From contig CM055081.1 in the NCBI GenBank assembly GCA_029204045.2, positions 10,135,392 through 10,199,391 of the forward strand: a stretch of DNA of 64,000 nt. The letters are read 5' to 3'. Position numbers and translations under genes: made by a program. The stretch comes from Tillandsia leiboldiana (taxonomy: Eukaryota > Streptophyta > Magnoliopsida > Poales > Bromeliaceae). Positions 35,586 to 52,817 of the stretch are shown here, one piece after another. The stretch's first letter is position 1. The number at the start of each line of letters is the position of its first letter. The notes under the pieces were generated by a model. It saw nothing but the letters and a program-made list of their open reading frames with translations. It did not search any database and was not told the DNA's origin.

Positions 35586-36311
35586 CTGCTCATAAAAATA
35601 TTTGTTAAAGTAAAAAAAAAAAGAAAATAATATATTTATACAAATTTATCTAAAATACTACTACATATAAAATGATAGTGGAACTACCTGGAAGAAATTT
35701 TCACATCTGGCCCGGTTCACGGCGGGCCGCCCGAGTCAATACGCCCTCCATGAGGGGGCGCCACGTGGCCTGGCGCGGTCCACCGTGCGTCGCGCCCGGT
35801 TCGCGCACTGTCGCGCGTGCGTTGACCCGCCAATCGGCGCGCGCCACATGGCAGCGCCCTCCGTTGGCGGCTCCCGGTGAACTCCAAGTGGGCCGCGGAC
35901 CGGCCCACCCGAGAAATCGGCCTGTTTGGCCCGAAAATAGCCGATTTTTAGCGTTTTCGCTCGCTGAGTCCGTTTTTGTCATCTGTTTGACGCACAACGG
36001 GCTCGATACACCAATAATAGGTATTTTTTCACCGCCGACCGTCCAGACAGGTCGTACGGAAAAATCGGGACACCACACGGAGAGAGAGAGAGCGAGGTCG
36101 GCGAAGCCGAGGAGCCGCAGCGCGAGGAGCACCGGTCCGGACCCAACCTCAGGAAGAGACAGAGAGAGAGAGCGGGGGAGAGGAGAAACCGAGGCGTAGG
36201 GGCAGAAGTCGGCGAAGCCAAGGAGCCGCAGCGAGCACCGGTTCGGAGTTAGGTCAGGAACAGAGAGAGAGACGGGGGGGAGAAGCCGAGGAGTCACAGG
36301 CGGTCAAGAAG

Positions 36312-36990
36312 CACTACACCAATAATAAAAATTAGTGGCAAATATATTGTGGCCACATAAATTATTGCCACTAAATTCTCATAATTAATGGCGATTATGT
36401 AAATATTGCCACTGTTATTATTATTTTTGATGGCCAAATATTATCGCCACCAATAATAAAAATTAGTGGCAAATATATTGTGGCCACATAAATTATTGCC
36501 ACTAAATTTTTATAATTAATGGCAATTATATAAATATTGCCACCGATATTATTACTTTTTGGTGGTCAAACATTATCGCCACCAAATAAAAATAATAATA
36601 ATTATTATTTTTTTTCAAATTAAAATTTATTAGTTTCGGTGGTGACATATTATTGTCACCATATAATTTTTTATATTTAATTTTTAGTGGCGAAAACTTG
36701 TCGCCACCAATTATATATATATATATTTTCTTATTTTTTTGTGACCATAATTTATAGTCGCCATATAATCTTTAATTTTTTTTTTCAATTAGTTCTATTG
36801 TGGCAAAAAAAATTTTGCCATCAAATAATTTTTTTTCTTTCATTTGGTGGCAAAAATTTATGGCCACTATATAGTTTTCAATTTTTCTTACAATTAATTT
36901 TTTGTGGCAAAATTTTTTGGTCACCAAATAATTTTTTTATTTTTATTTGATGGCCATAATTTATGGCCATCATATTCTTTGAAGACAAGA
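36312..36990. repeat. CACTA left subterminal repeat region
   Basis: Many copies of GTGGCAA, GTGGCCA or TTGCCAC-type units recur every 20-40 bp. A block of about 60 bp (AATTAGTGGCAAATATATTG and onward) is directly repeated at about 36319 and 36452. In autonomous relatives such units bind transposase. Confidence 0.85.
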
Positions 36991-37138
36991 ATAAAAAAAA
37001 TAAACCCGATAAGACCCAACCCCTTCTCTCTCCCGATAAGACCCAACCCCTTCTCTCTTTCTCTCTCTCCCCTCCTCTTCGTTCCCGTCGCCCCAATCAC
37101 CGACCCGAACCATCGAAGCTCAGGTGAGAGAGACGCAT

Positions 37139-37176
<38 letters not shown>

Positions 37177-38130
37177 ACGCAATGAGTGGATCGAATGGAA
37201 ACCTAATCTCCAATCTTCGAAGAATCGGATTCGTGGAGCCTCCGATCTCGAATCGCTTCACCATTGTTGTAGGGATTCTTCCTGTCTCATCTCGATTTCA
37301 TCTTTTGGATCAGTGGTATCATTCATCTGCTGCTGATTGATCTATTTTTGGATCTTAATTGTGGTTGTTGATGTAGATGGATTGCTATATTGTTCCTAAA
37401 GATTGAGTACTACTAGAGTTGTGTCAAAATATAGGAAGAATTATGGCTTAGGTGTAGCTAGGTAGCATATGTTTCATCAATATTCAGCTATCTCGTGCCC
37501 TAGATATAGTTTGAATATTCAGTTACTGGAACATTGACTGTTAGATTCCAAGTTGGGATTGATAGAAGTATTGTTCATTGAGAAGTGTTTTTAAGCTCCT
37601 TTTCTGGAGTTGTTAATATAAAGTTTACATTTTCCTGATTATCGAACTCTTCTTATTACAGATAGTGAGAATTTAAACATCACTACTATCTTCAGTAGGC
37701 TAAAATGTTTGTATTTAAACATCTAAGTTGCAACTTGTCTAGTTTATTTAAAACTAAGTAAAAGACTTTTCCTTCTTCAGCAGTGCTACCAAAATTGACA
37801 GCTTATCATATAATTCTATTTATGTGATTTTACTGTGTTGGATATAACCACCATTTCATAAATTTTTCAACTACAAATTGGACAATTATCTTAAATTTGT
37901 AGGCCTATTCGAGAATTTTAAGTAACCTGAGGCCTTCATATGCAGTTCCGGAAATTACGGAGACATTTGATTAATTACTTGATTTCTGTGTTTCGGATCT
38001 AAGAAAATGATCTAAACTTGTGAGAAATTTTTGATCGGATCAGGTTAGAAGAGAGGAAAAGAAAGATTTGATCTTTGTATTTGAGGAATTTAGAGAAATT
38101 GCTTGAGGAGGGATCTGGGAGGGGAAGTAG

Positions 38131-39762
38131 ATGGCGGATCAGGTTTTGGAGGGGAGCCAACCAGTGGATCTATCTAAGCATCCTTCAGGAATTGTTCCCA
38201 CGCTACAGTAATTTTTTGTCTCCCTTCTCCTCATTCGCTCGATTAGTTCTGGAACAGTATTCGGAAATCTACTCTTCGATGGAAATTTTGCTTCGTGGAT
38301 TATTGATACTTAATCTATTTTGCCAAATGATCATCAAAGAGAGATTCATCTTCCAATGTCGGCTGTGCATGTTTTATATTAATTATTTTCCTGCAGATTG
38401 GCTTCATTAAGTTGTACCTGGGTGGGCTAAATACTTTGTTGAATTCTGTTATTTCTGATGCTCAAATTTGTCCCCTTGCTAGATCAATGTTTTATGGTGT
38501 TGGTATCTTAGAGAGGTGATTTTACCATTCTGAGTTCAATCTTGGAGGTGTTTTGATCCGGTAATAAGCAGTTTTAGACATTGAATTGCCTTTGTGTATT
38601 GTTTTACCCTTTTCACTTGCAGTGGCAAACTTGTAAACTACAGCCTAACAAGGGGATAATCTTGAAATGGTCCTCTGTGCATATAATTTGTTATAGCAAT
38701 TCTTTGATCTTTTCAATGGCAAATGACATAGGAGCCTAATGGTAACTATTGTCATAGCCATAGAAATGCATGCTGAGTTGGCAATTTTATCTATGTGCAA
38801 ATGGAAAATGGCACCTACTATTTCGGTTGATGTATATTGTGGTTCTGGACAGCACATGTTTAGAAGTTGGACTGATGTTAGTCGTTGATATTTCATAACT
38901 TGTATAGTTCTAGGTGCATTTCTTATGTTTTTTTTTTTGTTATTGTTTCAATTCATAGTGGTTTTTCAATTTTTAATTGCCTAATATCGTGATATATGAG
39001 AACTCAATGTTTCGTCAAATTTTTGGTTTGATCTCCAGGAATATTGTTTCAACTGTCAACTTGGACTGCAAGTTGGATCTTAAAGCTATAGCTTTGCAAG
39101 CTCGTAATGCAGAGTACAATCCCAAGGTATGTTAAGATCCTGGTAGGATGCTTCTTTAGTCAAAATCTCATAATATTACTAGAAAAATATGCAGTTTTTG
39201 ACAATTGTTTTCTGCTTACTGACTTTTTATCTCTAAAGCGTTTTGCTGCAGTTATCATGAGGATAAGGGAGCCGAAAACTACAGCATTAATATTTGCATC
39301 AGGAAAAATGGTAAGTAGACCTCTCTATATGACCAATCTACTAATTGAGGTTTTACATGTTTACTCTTCTTCGGCCTTTGTAGATGCAAACCAAAAAAGT
39401 TAATTCATTGAAGGAGCGTTAATTGAACAAATTGGCAGCTAGAAGCCCATAATCTATGTCTGTCAGCTGAAGAATCTGAAACATTTCTTAGCAGTTTCTG
39501 TATTCTGATGCTGAATGTATGAATGGGATACTCAACAGTTATGATGTTCTTACTGTAAATCTGTCTGTTCAGGTTTGTACTGGAGCAAAGAGTGAACAAC
39601 AGTCAAAACTTGCAGCACGCAAGGTACGTTATGTCAGTTTATTATTAATTCTGAGAATATTGACTAACTGACAAGATTTTTTTATGAAGAAACTGACAAG
39701 CTTTTTTTGGTTGCCAGTATGCTCGCATTATTCAGAAGCTTGGTTTTCCAGCTAAATTCAAG
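38131..39762 (+). pseudogene. Captured 5' half of a TATA-binding-protein gene
   Basis: Five exons, 38131-38207, 39039-39126, 39239-39310, 39573-39623 and 39718-39762, join in phase to 111 residues. They begin MADQVLEGSQPVDLSKHPSG and read [75 protein letters not shown] and YARIIQKLGFPAKFK. This is the TBP N-terminus and complete first core repeat, nearly unchanged. The second repeat (KIQNIVGSCDV onward) is absent, and reading past the last donor stops within six codons. TBP nucleates RNA polymerase assembly at promoters and needs both repeats to form its saddle, so this copy cannot do that. Introns and about 1 kb of upstream leader sequence were captured with it, showing a DNA-level capture inside the CACTA element. 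Confidence 0.9.
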
Positions 39763-42489
39763 GTATCTATTTGTCTTTAGGTTTTTTTGGTTGCCAGAAC
39801 AAAATTATGGGTAATAATGTGCAGATAGATGTCTTTTGTTTTCGATGAGGATGTGTGGGAACAGCATTGGATCTCTTCTTGTGGCATCGGGTACCATTTT
39901 TAATGAGGTATGCTTTTTCTTTCTTTCCTTCGTTCGTTCCTTTTTTATTTTTCTTTCTTTTTTCAAAATCTCAGTTCATTTGGTGATGAGAAATGCTTTG
40001 ATTTCTTACTGGTGCATGGTAGTTTAGGTCAAATAATTGTTTTGTGCGTTTTGCTTTATGCAATTTATCAATATTATTTTTCCCTCCAAGTACTGACTTT
40101 TTAAATGCAAATGTTGGCTGGGTAAATATATTCAGGAACAAGAATTTTCACTATTTCTGATGTTCTTGCCGGAGGAAGTGATCATGATTATTGATTAGGG
40201 GTTGCTTCTCTCAGAATTTTGTTTTATTATTAGGGAAGGCTGACTATGCGTAAGTGTAGTTGCTTTCTTTCACTATGGCTAGTGCTGTTAGTTTTAATAT
40301 GGCAGCCAATTGTTTTATTTCATTTCAAGAGTGCCGTACTCTATATTTTCACTTGCAATGGCAAGAATATTACTTGTCTTCTTTCAGTAAATGATATTTT
40401 TGGATCTTCTAGTATGTGGAAGTGTAATTATGGATTCTTGATATGTGATGGTTACACCAGTCGGTTTGAAAATTATCTTTGTTACTAGCATAAGTAATAG
40501 GGTTTGTGTCTGTCTTTGTAGATACTTATTTGGAAGTTAATTCCTCAAGTCTTACTTTCACCGCCAACTTCTGTGGTCGAGACTGGCAATCCGAGCATAG
40601 CTTGCAATAAAGATATTCATTCTCATCAAGAATACATGGCCATTCATTATTATCTTGTGCTATTGATACAGAAATAAAGTTCTATCTGCATTATTAAGAT
40701 TGTGCTATTGATACAGGAGCCTCTCTCTGCTTTAGCATTTAACTTACCATTTTTGTTCCCAGAATTTAACTTACCATTTTTGTTCTTTCCTTATAACTCA
40801 ATTGCAGTTCCATTATTTTGTATGATAGAAATCCAATGCTGCTTGTTATTGATCAGTCTCTGTAATTCGTCATTCTATGATATTTTTCATAGTTTGGTAC
40901 ATTACTAATTTTCTTCTTCATAAGTATGTTCCTTTAACTGGTTCTCATACTTGGTCTTCACAGGCAATTGATGATGATGACTCCAATCACAGGAAATTTG
41001 GTTTGACAAACTAATTCTTACTTTGTAATTTCATCCTCCATTGTTTTGCTCCTGTAGTTTGATTGGAATTAAGTATATTTCTTTAGTAGAAATTAATATG
41101 ATTTTAAAATATAAAAATATATTTTGATTTAAAATATTTTTGAAAAGCAAAACTGTTTTTTTTAAGCTCTAAATAAACAATGAAAAATTGAGTGTCGATG
41201 TGACTTGTAGATTAGGAAAATGTGATACACTATTTTATAAGTAAGATTTTATTTTCACATATAACGATATTGGTAGATTAGTGTTCAAATAATCTCCACC
41301 GACTAAAAAACTGATTGGATTTTATTTCTTCAAGGTGATGGTGAGAGCTTCAACATTACGTTACTCCAGTGCCTCTTCGCCATCAGCAAACGACAACACC
41401 AAGTCATGTTGGGCCGTCTTCAATTAGGTCTGATTTACCTTCCTCCTCTCTTGATACAGCAGGTAAGATTAACTTTACCTTAAAGTTTTTCTTTTTAACT
41501 CCAATCCTAGTTCAAGATAATGTGGTTTAAAATTATTATTTTAGTAAATGTTTATATATTTTTTTTTCATTCTGTATGAGATCCCCTCTACAAATGTTTA
41601 TATTTTTATTACTTTGTGAAGTGGGTTTTGCTTCATTTCATACTTTGATTTGGAATTTGAGATTGCTTTGTCTATGATATTTGTTTCTATTTGGTATTTA
41701 AATGTGTTGTATAAGAGAATGAGTGCTTGTTTGCTAAGTTGTAATCATAAGTGACTCATTTGTATTTTTCAATAAATCTCTACAGATTCTACAATGGTGA
41801 GGAAGAAGGGTAGGGGGTGACTAAAAATCGAAAGTGGCTTAAAAAGTTTAAGCCAGGGGAAAAGAGTGTAGTAACCATCGATACGGGTTTTACTTGTGAT
41901 ATTTCGGGTTTTACTTGTGATAATTTTTATTTGGGTACTGATTTGCTATTCTTTATTTTTTTGACTTTGGATTGCATGCCACTGGATGACTTTGGATTAC
42001 AGGGATGACTTTGGATTGCATGCCATTACTGATTGACACTGGGAAAGTATCGGCAAAGGTCAGCATTGTTAGTTAAATGTTCTTCATGTTCAGTTTTGCA
42101 GATCATTATAAAGTTCTATATTATGTTTTATTTATCTTATCCCTGTAATGTGTGTTTAAGCAGATGCTGAATAAATTCTCACTCATAGCGCTGGCTGGTG
42201 TAGCAACAGAGCTGAATTTTTTTTCGGCATTTTTAAGTGTTTTCTATTTTTCAACTATAAAGAGTCAGGAATGATATTAAACTGTATATCGGATATTATA
42301 ACTCTTTTGTCTTTAAACTGATGTTGCTATTAATTTGTTTTTTAAGCTCTTGTGGATAAGAAGTTAATTAGCATTTTAAATTTTTGTTAAAAAAATAATT
42401 TTGTTTACTTAAATGTATTGTTTGTTACTTTGTGTATATTTTGTTTTATTACTTATTTATTGTTGTTGACAACTTTATTATTATTTGTG

Positions 42490-42931
42490 ACTATTTTACT
42501 CGCACAGTTGGTGGTGACAAAAAGTCGCCACTTTATTTTCAATTAAGGTGGCCGCCGTGGCGGTTGCCACTTAAAGTATATATTTGGTGGCAAAAATGTA
42601 TTGCCACTTTATCTTTAGTTAAGATGGCGACCGTGATGGTTGCCACTTAAAGCATATATTTGGTGGCAAAAATATATTGTCACCTTATCATCATAAAAGG
42701 TGGCGACTTATAGTAGCCACAAAAAATCATATTTGTTGGCAAAAAAATATCGCCACGCTATCTTTAATAAAGTGGCGACTTTTTATTCTTCGCCACAATT
42801 TTATTTAGTGGCAAGGCTTTTGGTGGCGGCTTGTGGCGACTTTAAAAATCGCCACGTTTTAAAAAGGTGGCAACTTTTTATACATATAGTGGCGACATTA
42901 TTCGCCACCGATATACAATATTCTTGTAGTG
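42490..42931. repeat. CACTA right subterminal repeat region
   Basis: Repeated GGTGGCAAAAA, GTGGCGAC and TTGCCAC-type units spaced at 20-40 bp, ending in the terminal TTCTTGTAGTG. They mirror the left subterminal region. Confidence 0.85.
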
Positions 42932-43199
42932 AAGATAGAGAAAGAGCGCGGGGGAGGAGAAATCGAGGAATCAGGAGCGGGAGGCACGCCGCACGCCACC
43001 ATTACGGAACGATTAGAAAAGACGCATCGACGGAGCAACTTAGGAAGGCCACCTCAGCAAACAACTTAGGAAAACAAATTAGAGGAGCAACTTTAGAAGG
43101 CCACGTCAGCGAAATGCATAAAAACACGACACCTCAACAAAATGCATAAAAACGCGACACCTCACCAAGAAAAAACCGGCAAATAGATATTTGTATAGA

Positions 43200-49042
<5,843 letters not shown>

Positions 49043-50080
49043 ATGCGGAACTCGCGACTCTCCAGCTACCTCCCCCTTCTCTGCGTCGTCGCCCTCTTCT
49101 TCGTCTCCGTCGCTCGATCCTCTGAAGCCCTAGAAGAGAAAGCGGAAGCCCCCTTCTCCTTCTCCCTCGATCGGTTCGAAACATCCCCGAGCTTTGCTTC
49201 GCAAATCGTTCTCCGCGGAGACGCCGAGATCATCGATTCCGCGATCAGGGTCACTCGGCCCGTTAACTCGAGCTATGGGGGGATCGCGTACGGGGAACCC
49301 ATCAGATTCATGGGAACAAACCCTGGGTTTTCCACCTACTTCGTCTTCTCCATCTCACAGAGAAATGGTGGTTCTTTGGCGTTCTCCCTAACCCCGAGCG
49401 GTGGCTCTCTTGAATCCACGGATGTGCTCCGATCCGGTACGCCATCGTCGCCCAGCTCAATCTCAGTGAAGTTTACTACATCTTTGGATCCTACTTCCGG
49501 AAACCCAAGCGCGAACTATGTTGCAGTCAGTGTCGGTACCAAGCCCGGCGTCGAAAGCTCTGAGCTTTCAGGCTCCAACTTGGTTTTAAGCAGTGGACAG
49601 AAGCTGCATTCTTGGATTGATTACAACGGGATTACAAAGGAAATGGAAGTGAGAGTGAGCAAACTGATCGATCCGAGGCCAGCCGATCCGTTGCTTTCGC
49701 ACCCAATTGATCTATCCGACGCGCTGTGGAGGGAGAAGATGTTTGTGGGCATAAGCTCTACGAGCGGCAATTCTACGATTTATTCATGGAGCTTCAGTGT
49801 CAAACACGGAGGAGCTCCGCACTCGATGCACTCTGATCCTCTGGATCCTCACTCTTTACTTGCGCAATCCGTGAAGAGCCAACCGATCCATCAGAGAAGG
49901 TCTCATTCTTGGGGTGTTTTAATGGCGATGGTGTTTGCTGCTGCGTTCGGAGCCTTGCTGATGTGGTACGCCGTTGTTTCCCGGCGCCATGTCGCTCCCA
50001 CGGAGTATCAAATGAACCCAATGGAGCTTGGGTATGAGAAGATCGTGCTCGTCGACGGCAAGGTTATTAGAGAGTTTTGA
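49043..50080 (+). CDS. L-type (legume) lectin-domain membrane protein without kinase
   Basis: A single exon encodes 345 residues from ATG 49043; the longer open frame upstream has no ATG. Residues 1-29 form a signal peptide (LPLLCVVALFFVSVARSSEA). A legume-lectin beta-sandwich spans about 35-265, with FSFSLDRFETSPSF, WIDYNG at 201-206, and the closing strand VGISSTSGNSTIYSWSFSV. A membrane helix covers about 300-322 (GVLMAMVFAAAFGALLMWYA). A short cytoplasmic tail ends ELGYEKIVLVDGKVIREF. Sequons NSS (75) and NST (253) fit an extracellular lectin domain. Lectin receptor kinases share this ectodomain, but no kinase follows, so it is more likely a lectin-like surface protein of the small plant family with a conserved tail. 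Ligand unknown. Pyrimidine-rich leader and GGCCCA motifs lie upstream. Confidence 0.87.
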   Translation: MRNSRLSSYLPLLCVVALFFVSVARSSEALEEKAEAPFSFSLDRFETSPSFASQIVLRGDAEIIDSAIRVTRPVNSSYGGIAYGEPIRFMGTNPGFSTYFVFSISQRNGGSLAFSLTPSGGSLESTDVLRSGTPSSPSSISVKFTTSLDPTSGNPSANYVAVSVGTKPGVESSELSGSNLVLSSGQKLHSWIDYNGITKEMEVRVSKLIDPRPADPLLSHPIDLSDALWREKMFVGISSTSGNSTIYSWSFSVKHGGAPHSMHSDPLDPHSLLAQSVKSQPIHQRRSHSWGVLMAMVFAAAFGALLMWYAVVSRRHVAPTEYQMNPMELGYEKIVLVDGKVIREF

Positions 50081-50971
50081 GAAGCAACGGAGGTTGGAGA
50101 TGAGAATGTGCTGTGGTGAATGCTCTCGTGTTTCTTTTTCCTGCTATGTTTCCTGTTCTTTCCTCTCCTCGTGAATCCATTTTGCAGCTTTTTTTTCTTT
50201 AGATCTATTTTAGTGTATTGCCTTTTGTTACCTGCTAGCTATATTATTATTGTATATTAAAGTTAAACGATGGTGGATGAAAATGAATGGTATCTTTATC
50301 TTTACTGTTTTGCTCTTAGTACAAGCAAGTTGTTTTTCTTTTCTCCGTTGCTTGTAATCTTTGGTCATGCTACTGATGTATTCAATTTTTTTTTTCATTA
50401 TTAGTCATTGATTAGAGTTCACAAAACTTTTAAAAGGAACAGAGCAAAGAGGATGAAATCACAAAATTTGATTGAGAGTTCACAATCAATAATATAATAC
50501 AGTTGATCATGATTTGCTTTAGACTCTTTTAGTGCTAGCTAGCACTTTGCTGCGGCCTTATATTTAAAAAATAACTAAAGACAGATGAGTATCAAACATG
50601 AAGTAACTCTGGTTTGATTAATAGGTTTTGCAAAGCTAGAATTTTAGCAAAAGGCAGTCGAAAAGCTAAAAATTCTCTCCAGATGCAAGGACAAGGTGGA
50701 AGAATTGAAGATAATATAGTAAGATGCCAATTGCGTTCATTCTTTGAGAAGAAAGGTTTGTCTTCGGCGGTGATGATATTACTACTGCTCTAATTATTGG
50801 TCAGAAATGCACAAGATCAGTTTAACTGCATAAAAACATTCCCTATGCGTTATTTTATGGCTCGAATAGCATAACGAAGAGATAGAGAGAGAGCTTCTGA
50901 TGATGTTTAATTTTACTTCTTCCGCTGTTTTTGTCCTGAAACAGTTTGATAAACTTGGCTGTTCGTGCTGT
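50081..50971. other. Lectin gene 3' UTR and flank
   Basis: Likely 3' UTR for the first 200 bp, then AT-rich DNA without a coding frame. Confidence 0.5.
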
Positions 50972-51050
50972 GGCTCTGTGATATTTCGCTGCTTTAAACT
51001 TCTCCCCTGTGGGGCTCTGTGATATTTCGCTGCTTTAAACTTCTCCCCTG
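50972..51050 (+). repeat. 38-bp direct duplication
   Basis: GGCTCTGTGATATTTCGCTG and its continuation to CTCCCCTG occurs at 50972-51009 and again at 51013-51050, base for base the same. It sits at the start of a truncated LINE tail. Confidence 0.93.
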
Positions 51051-51181
51051 CGGGGGCTGCGCTGTGGAATCTCTCCGGTCAGAGAGGTGGTTCAATACGC
51101 GACAGAGATCTCTCGAGTATCGCTTCAGTCTGGTGGACCGTCATTCGGAGTGGTGGGTTCAGCTTTCTCTCCCCCTTTGTA

Positions 51182-51223
<42 letters not shown>

Positions 51224-51300
51224 CGGGCCTGGCTGTCTATTCTTGTTGCTTAAATGAAGCGGTAGCATGCTATCTTCCACTCAAAAAAAAAAAAAAAAAT
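51010..51300 (+). mobile_element. 5'-truncated LINE 3' end
   Basis: It ends GAAGCGGTAGCATGCTATCT, then TCCACTC and a poly(A) tail, closely resembling the end of the LINE at 33.1 kb and the minus-strand tails at 34.4 kb. It contains a poly(T) tract of about 40 bases (51185-51223), as the 33-kb copy does before its end (33064-33075). The exact 5' truncation point is unclear. Confidence 0.6.
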
Positions 51301-51942
51301 AATGCACTCAATTTTGTTTTTGAGAAAATTCACACTACAACTTCTCACAGAACGGGAGGCTGTCATATATGGTAAGATACTTTATTTAAATTGAAAAAAA
51401 TAAAAAGGAGAGATCATACGAAGGGAATCAAAAAAATAAAAAAGGAATAAAAAAACAACGAGAAGAAGTAGAATGCATTGTTATAAGAGTGATCTCAGTG
51501 ATTCATAGTCATCTTCAATTCCTTCAAAAGGACATTCAGAAAGATAACGCAGAATAAGAATACATCATCATCGACCAGCATGCATAACCAACGAGGCAAA
51601 AAAAAAAAATGAAATTGAAAAAAAATATTTAATGAAGAACATCTCAGTCTAATAACTTCCCCATAAGTTTCTTCACCGGCAATCATAGTGCAAGGATAAC
51701 ATAAGGATGCAAATCATCAGTGATGTTCTCCCGAAAAGGTAATAACAAAGTATTAAAGCTAATAATTTTAAATCGATCGTTAAAATAGCCAGAGATCGTG
51801 ATGGAAGAACACAAGGAATAAAGAGGAACAAGTGAAAATAAAAAAATGTTCAATTTGAAGCGGGAAAAAAAAAACAAAACAAAACAAAGATGAAGATGGA
51901 AAGAAAGAAAAGGTTTCCTGGCCCTCAATCAAAACAAGGGGG

Positions 51943-51982
<40 letters not shown>

Positions 51983-52560
51983 GGAGGTGGGGGGTAAGAG
52001 AAGCCTTTCTAGGGTTTCCGCCGGGGTTTTATTCGGCAGAAGCAGCCGTCGAAGGCCTTCGGGGCTCCAACTATGATTGAAGGAATTCGTGGGCAGCCCA
52101 CGAAACCTGCAACCCAAATTTCGAACAAAAATAAGCTTTCGGCCTAGGCCCGCAAGGAGGCCACACCAAAGAAATGGGCCGGGGCCCAATACGCAACGCT
52201 CACACAGCCCAATACGGTTAACCACACCGAGAATCGGGCCCATCTCGGTCTCCATGTCTCCATCTCCATGGTACAGAAATTAAGAATCTCAAATTGTAAA
52301 ATTGGAGGGCTAATAAATCAAACTGTCGTATCCGGTCTCCTCTTTGGTAAATGCAATCGAAGGTTTCGCGGCGTCTCAGCAACGAACGCACCGAAAGCGG
52401 CGCAAGAGGCCCACCGCAGTTCCCATAATATCCCTCCAAACTTAACATCCCATTTAAGTACACCTCTCTCTGACTCCCACCCATCCCCTGCAAAATGAAA
52501 GATGCAAGTGGATCAGCTAAGCTAGGGGCTGCTACTTTTTCACTCTCCCATCATATCATA
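51301..52560. other. Intergenic DNA up to the Helitron end, with GGCCCA cluster
   Basis: A-rich DNA to 51,930, then a GA run (51941-51979) and a GC-richer part with several GGGCC/GGCCC motifs (52140-52245). Minus-strand frames at 51929-52255 and 52218-52493 show no domain. The segment looks promoter-like, but no gene beside it can be named. Confidence 0.4.
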
Positions 52561-52590
52561 CTAGTTACTACCCCGCGCTACGCCGCGGCT
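52561..52590 (-). other. Helitron 3' terminal hairpin and CTAG end
   Basis: A perfect 5-bp stem (CCGCG with CGCGG, loop GCGTAG), then GGTAGTAA and CTAG. The base outside is T on the minus strand. The hairpin acts as terminator for rolling-circle transposition in this superfamily. Confidence 0.88.
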
Positions 52591-52817
52591 GAGTTAGTAA
52601 AATATAGGAAAAATAAATAGAATATCCAAAGTATAACAAAAATTATTACAAAAATCTGTAAATTATTAAAAAGTGTACTAAATTACAATAAACCATTACG
52701 TAACAAAGCAAAGTTAAACAGTTGAAATATAGTTCTTGATTGAAAGTACAAATTTCTTATAATTATTTATTTGCATAATGTAAATCTAAATAAGTTATGT
52801 TGGAATATGATTCTGCA

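Larger units (their letters stand above)
36312..42931. mobile_element. Non-autonomous CACTA element carrying a captured TBP gene fragment
   Basis: The left end is CACTACACCAATAATAAAAA and the right end, reversed, is CACTACAAGAATATTGTATA. The outer CACTACA and the AATA at positions 10-13 are shared. A 3-bp AAG target duplication flanks it (36309-36311 and 42932-42934). Subterminal regions on both sides are packed with GTGGCAA/GTGGCGAC units in both orientations, the hallmark of the family. The length is 6,620 bp. No transposase is recognisable, so movement would depend on another element. It lies inside a Helitron. Confidence 0.88.
35109..43199 (-). mobile_element. Non-autonomous Helitron containing a nested CACTA element
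   Basis: Read on the minus strand, it begins TCTATACAAATATCTATTTG at 43199 with A before it. It ends GCGCGGATACTTAACTAG at 35109 with T after it, so it lies in an A-T target as Helitrons do. A short imperfect hairpin (GTGC / GCGC) lies just before the last 14 bases. Without the nested CACTA (36312-42931 plus one AAG) it is about 1.47 kb. It retains the last RPA1-like exons near its 3' end. The middle is a GC-rich segment (about 35705-36300) unlike the AT-rich ends, probably captured host DNA. It encodes no helicase. Confidence 0.75.

Noticed and set aside
35672..36297. Long frames on both strands (175 and 198 codons), arginine- and proline-rich
   Set aside because: GC-rich DNA with few stops on either strand; both frames include the GA-rich repeats, and no protein family is visible.
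39770..41470. Search for the second half of TBP and for other captured exons (for example 39840-39907, 40965-41002, 41336-41462)
   Set aside because: Some stretches end in donor-like GT, but none reads as the TBP second repeat or any family I recognise.
51929..52493. Minus-strand frames of 91 and 108 codons beside the Helitron end
   Set aside because: They run through a GA repeat and a GC-rich promoter-like segment without a conserved motif.
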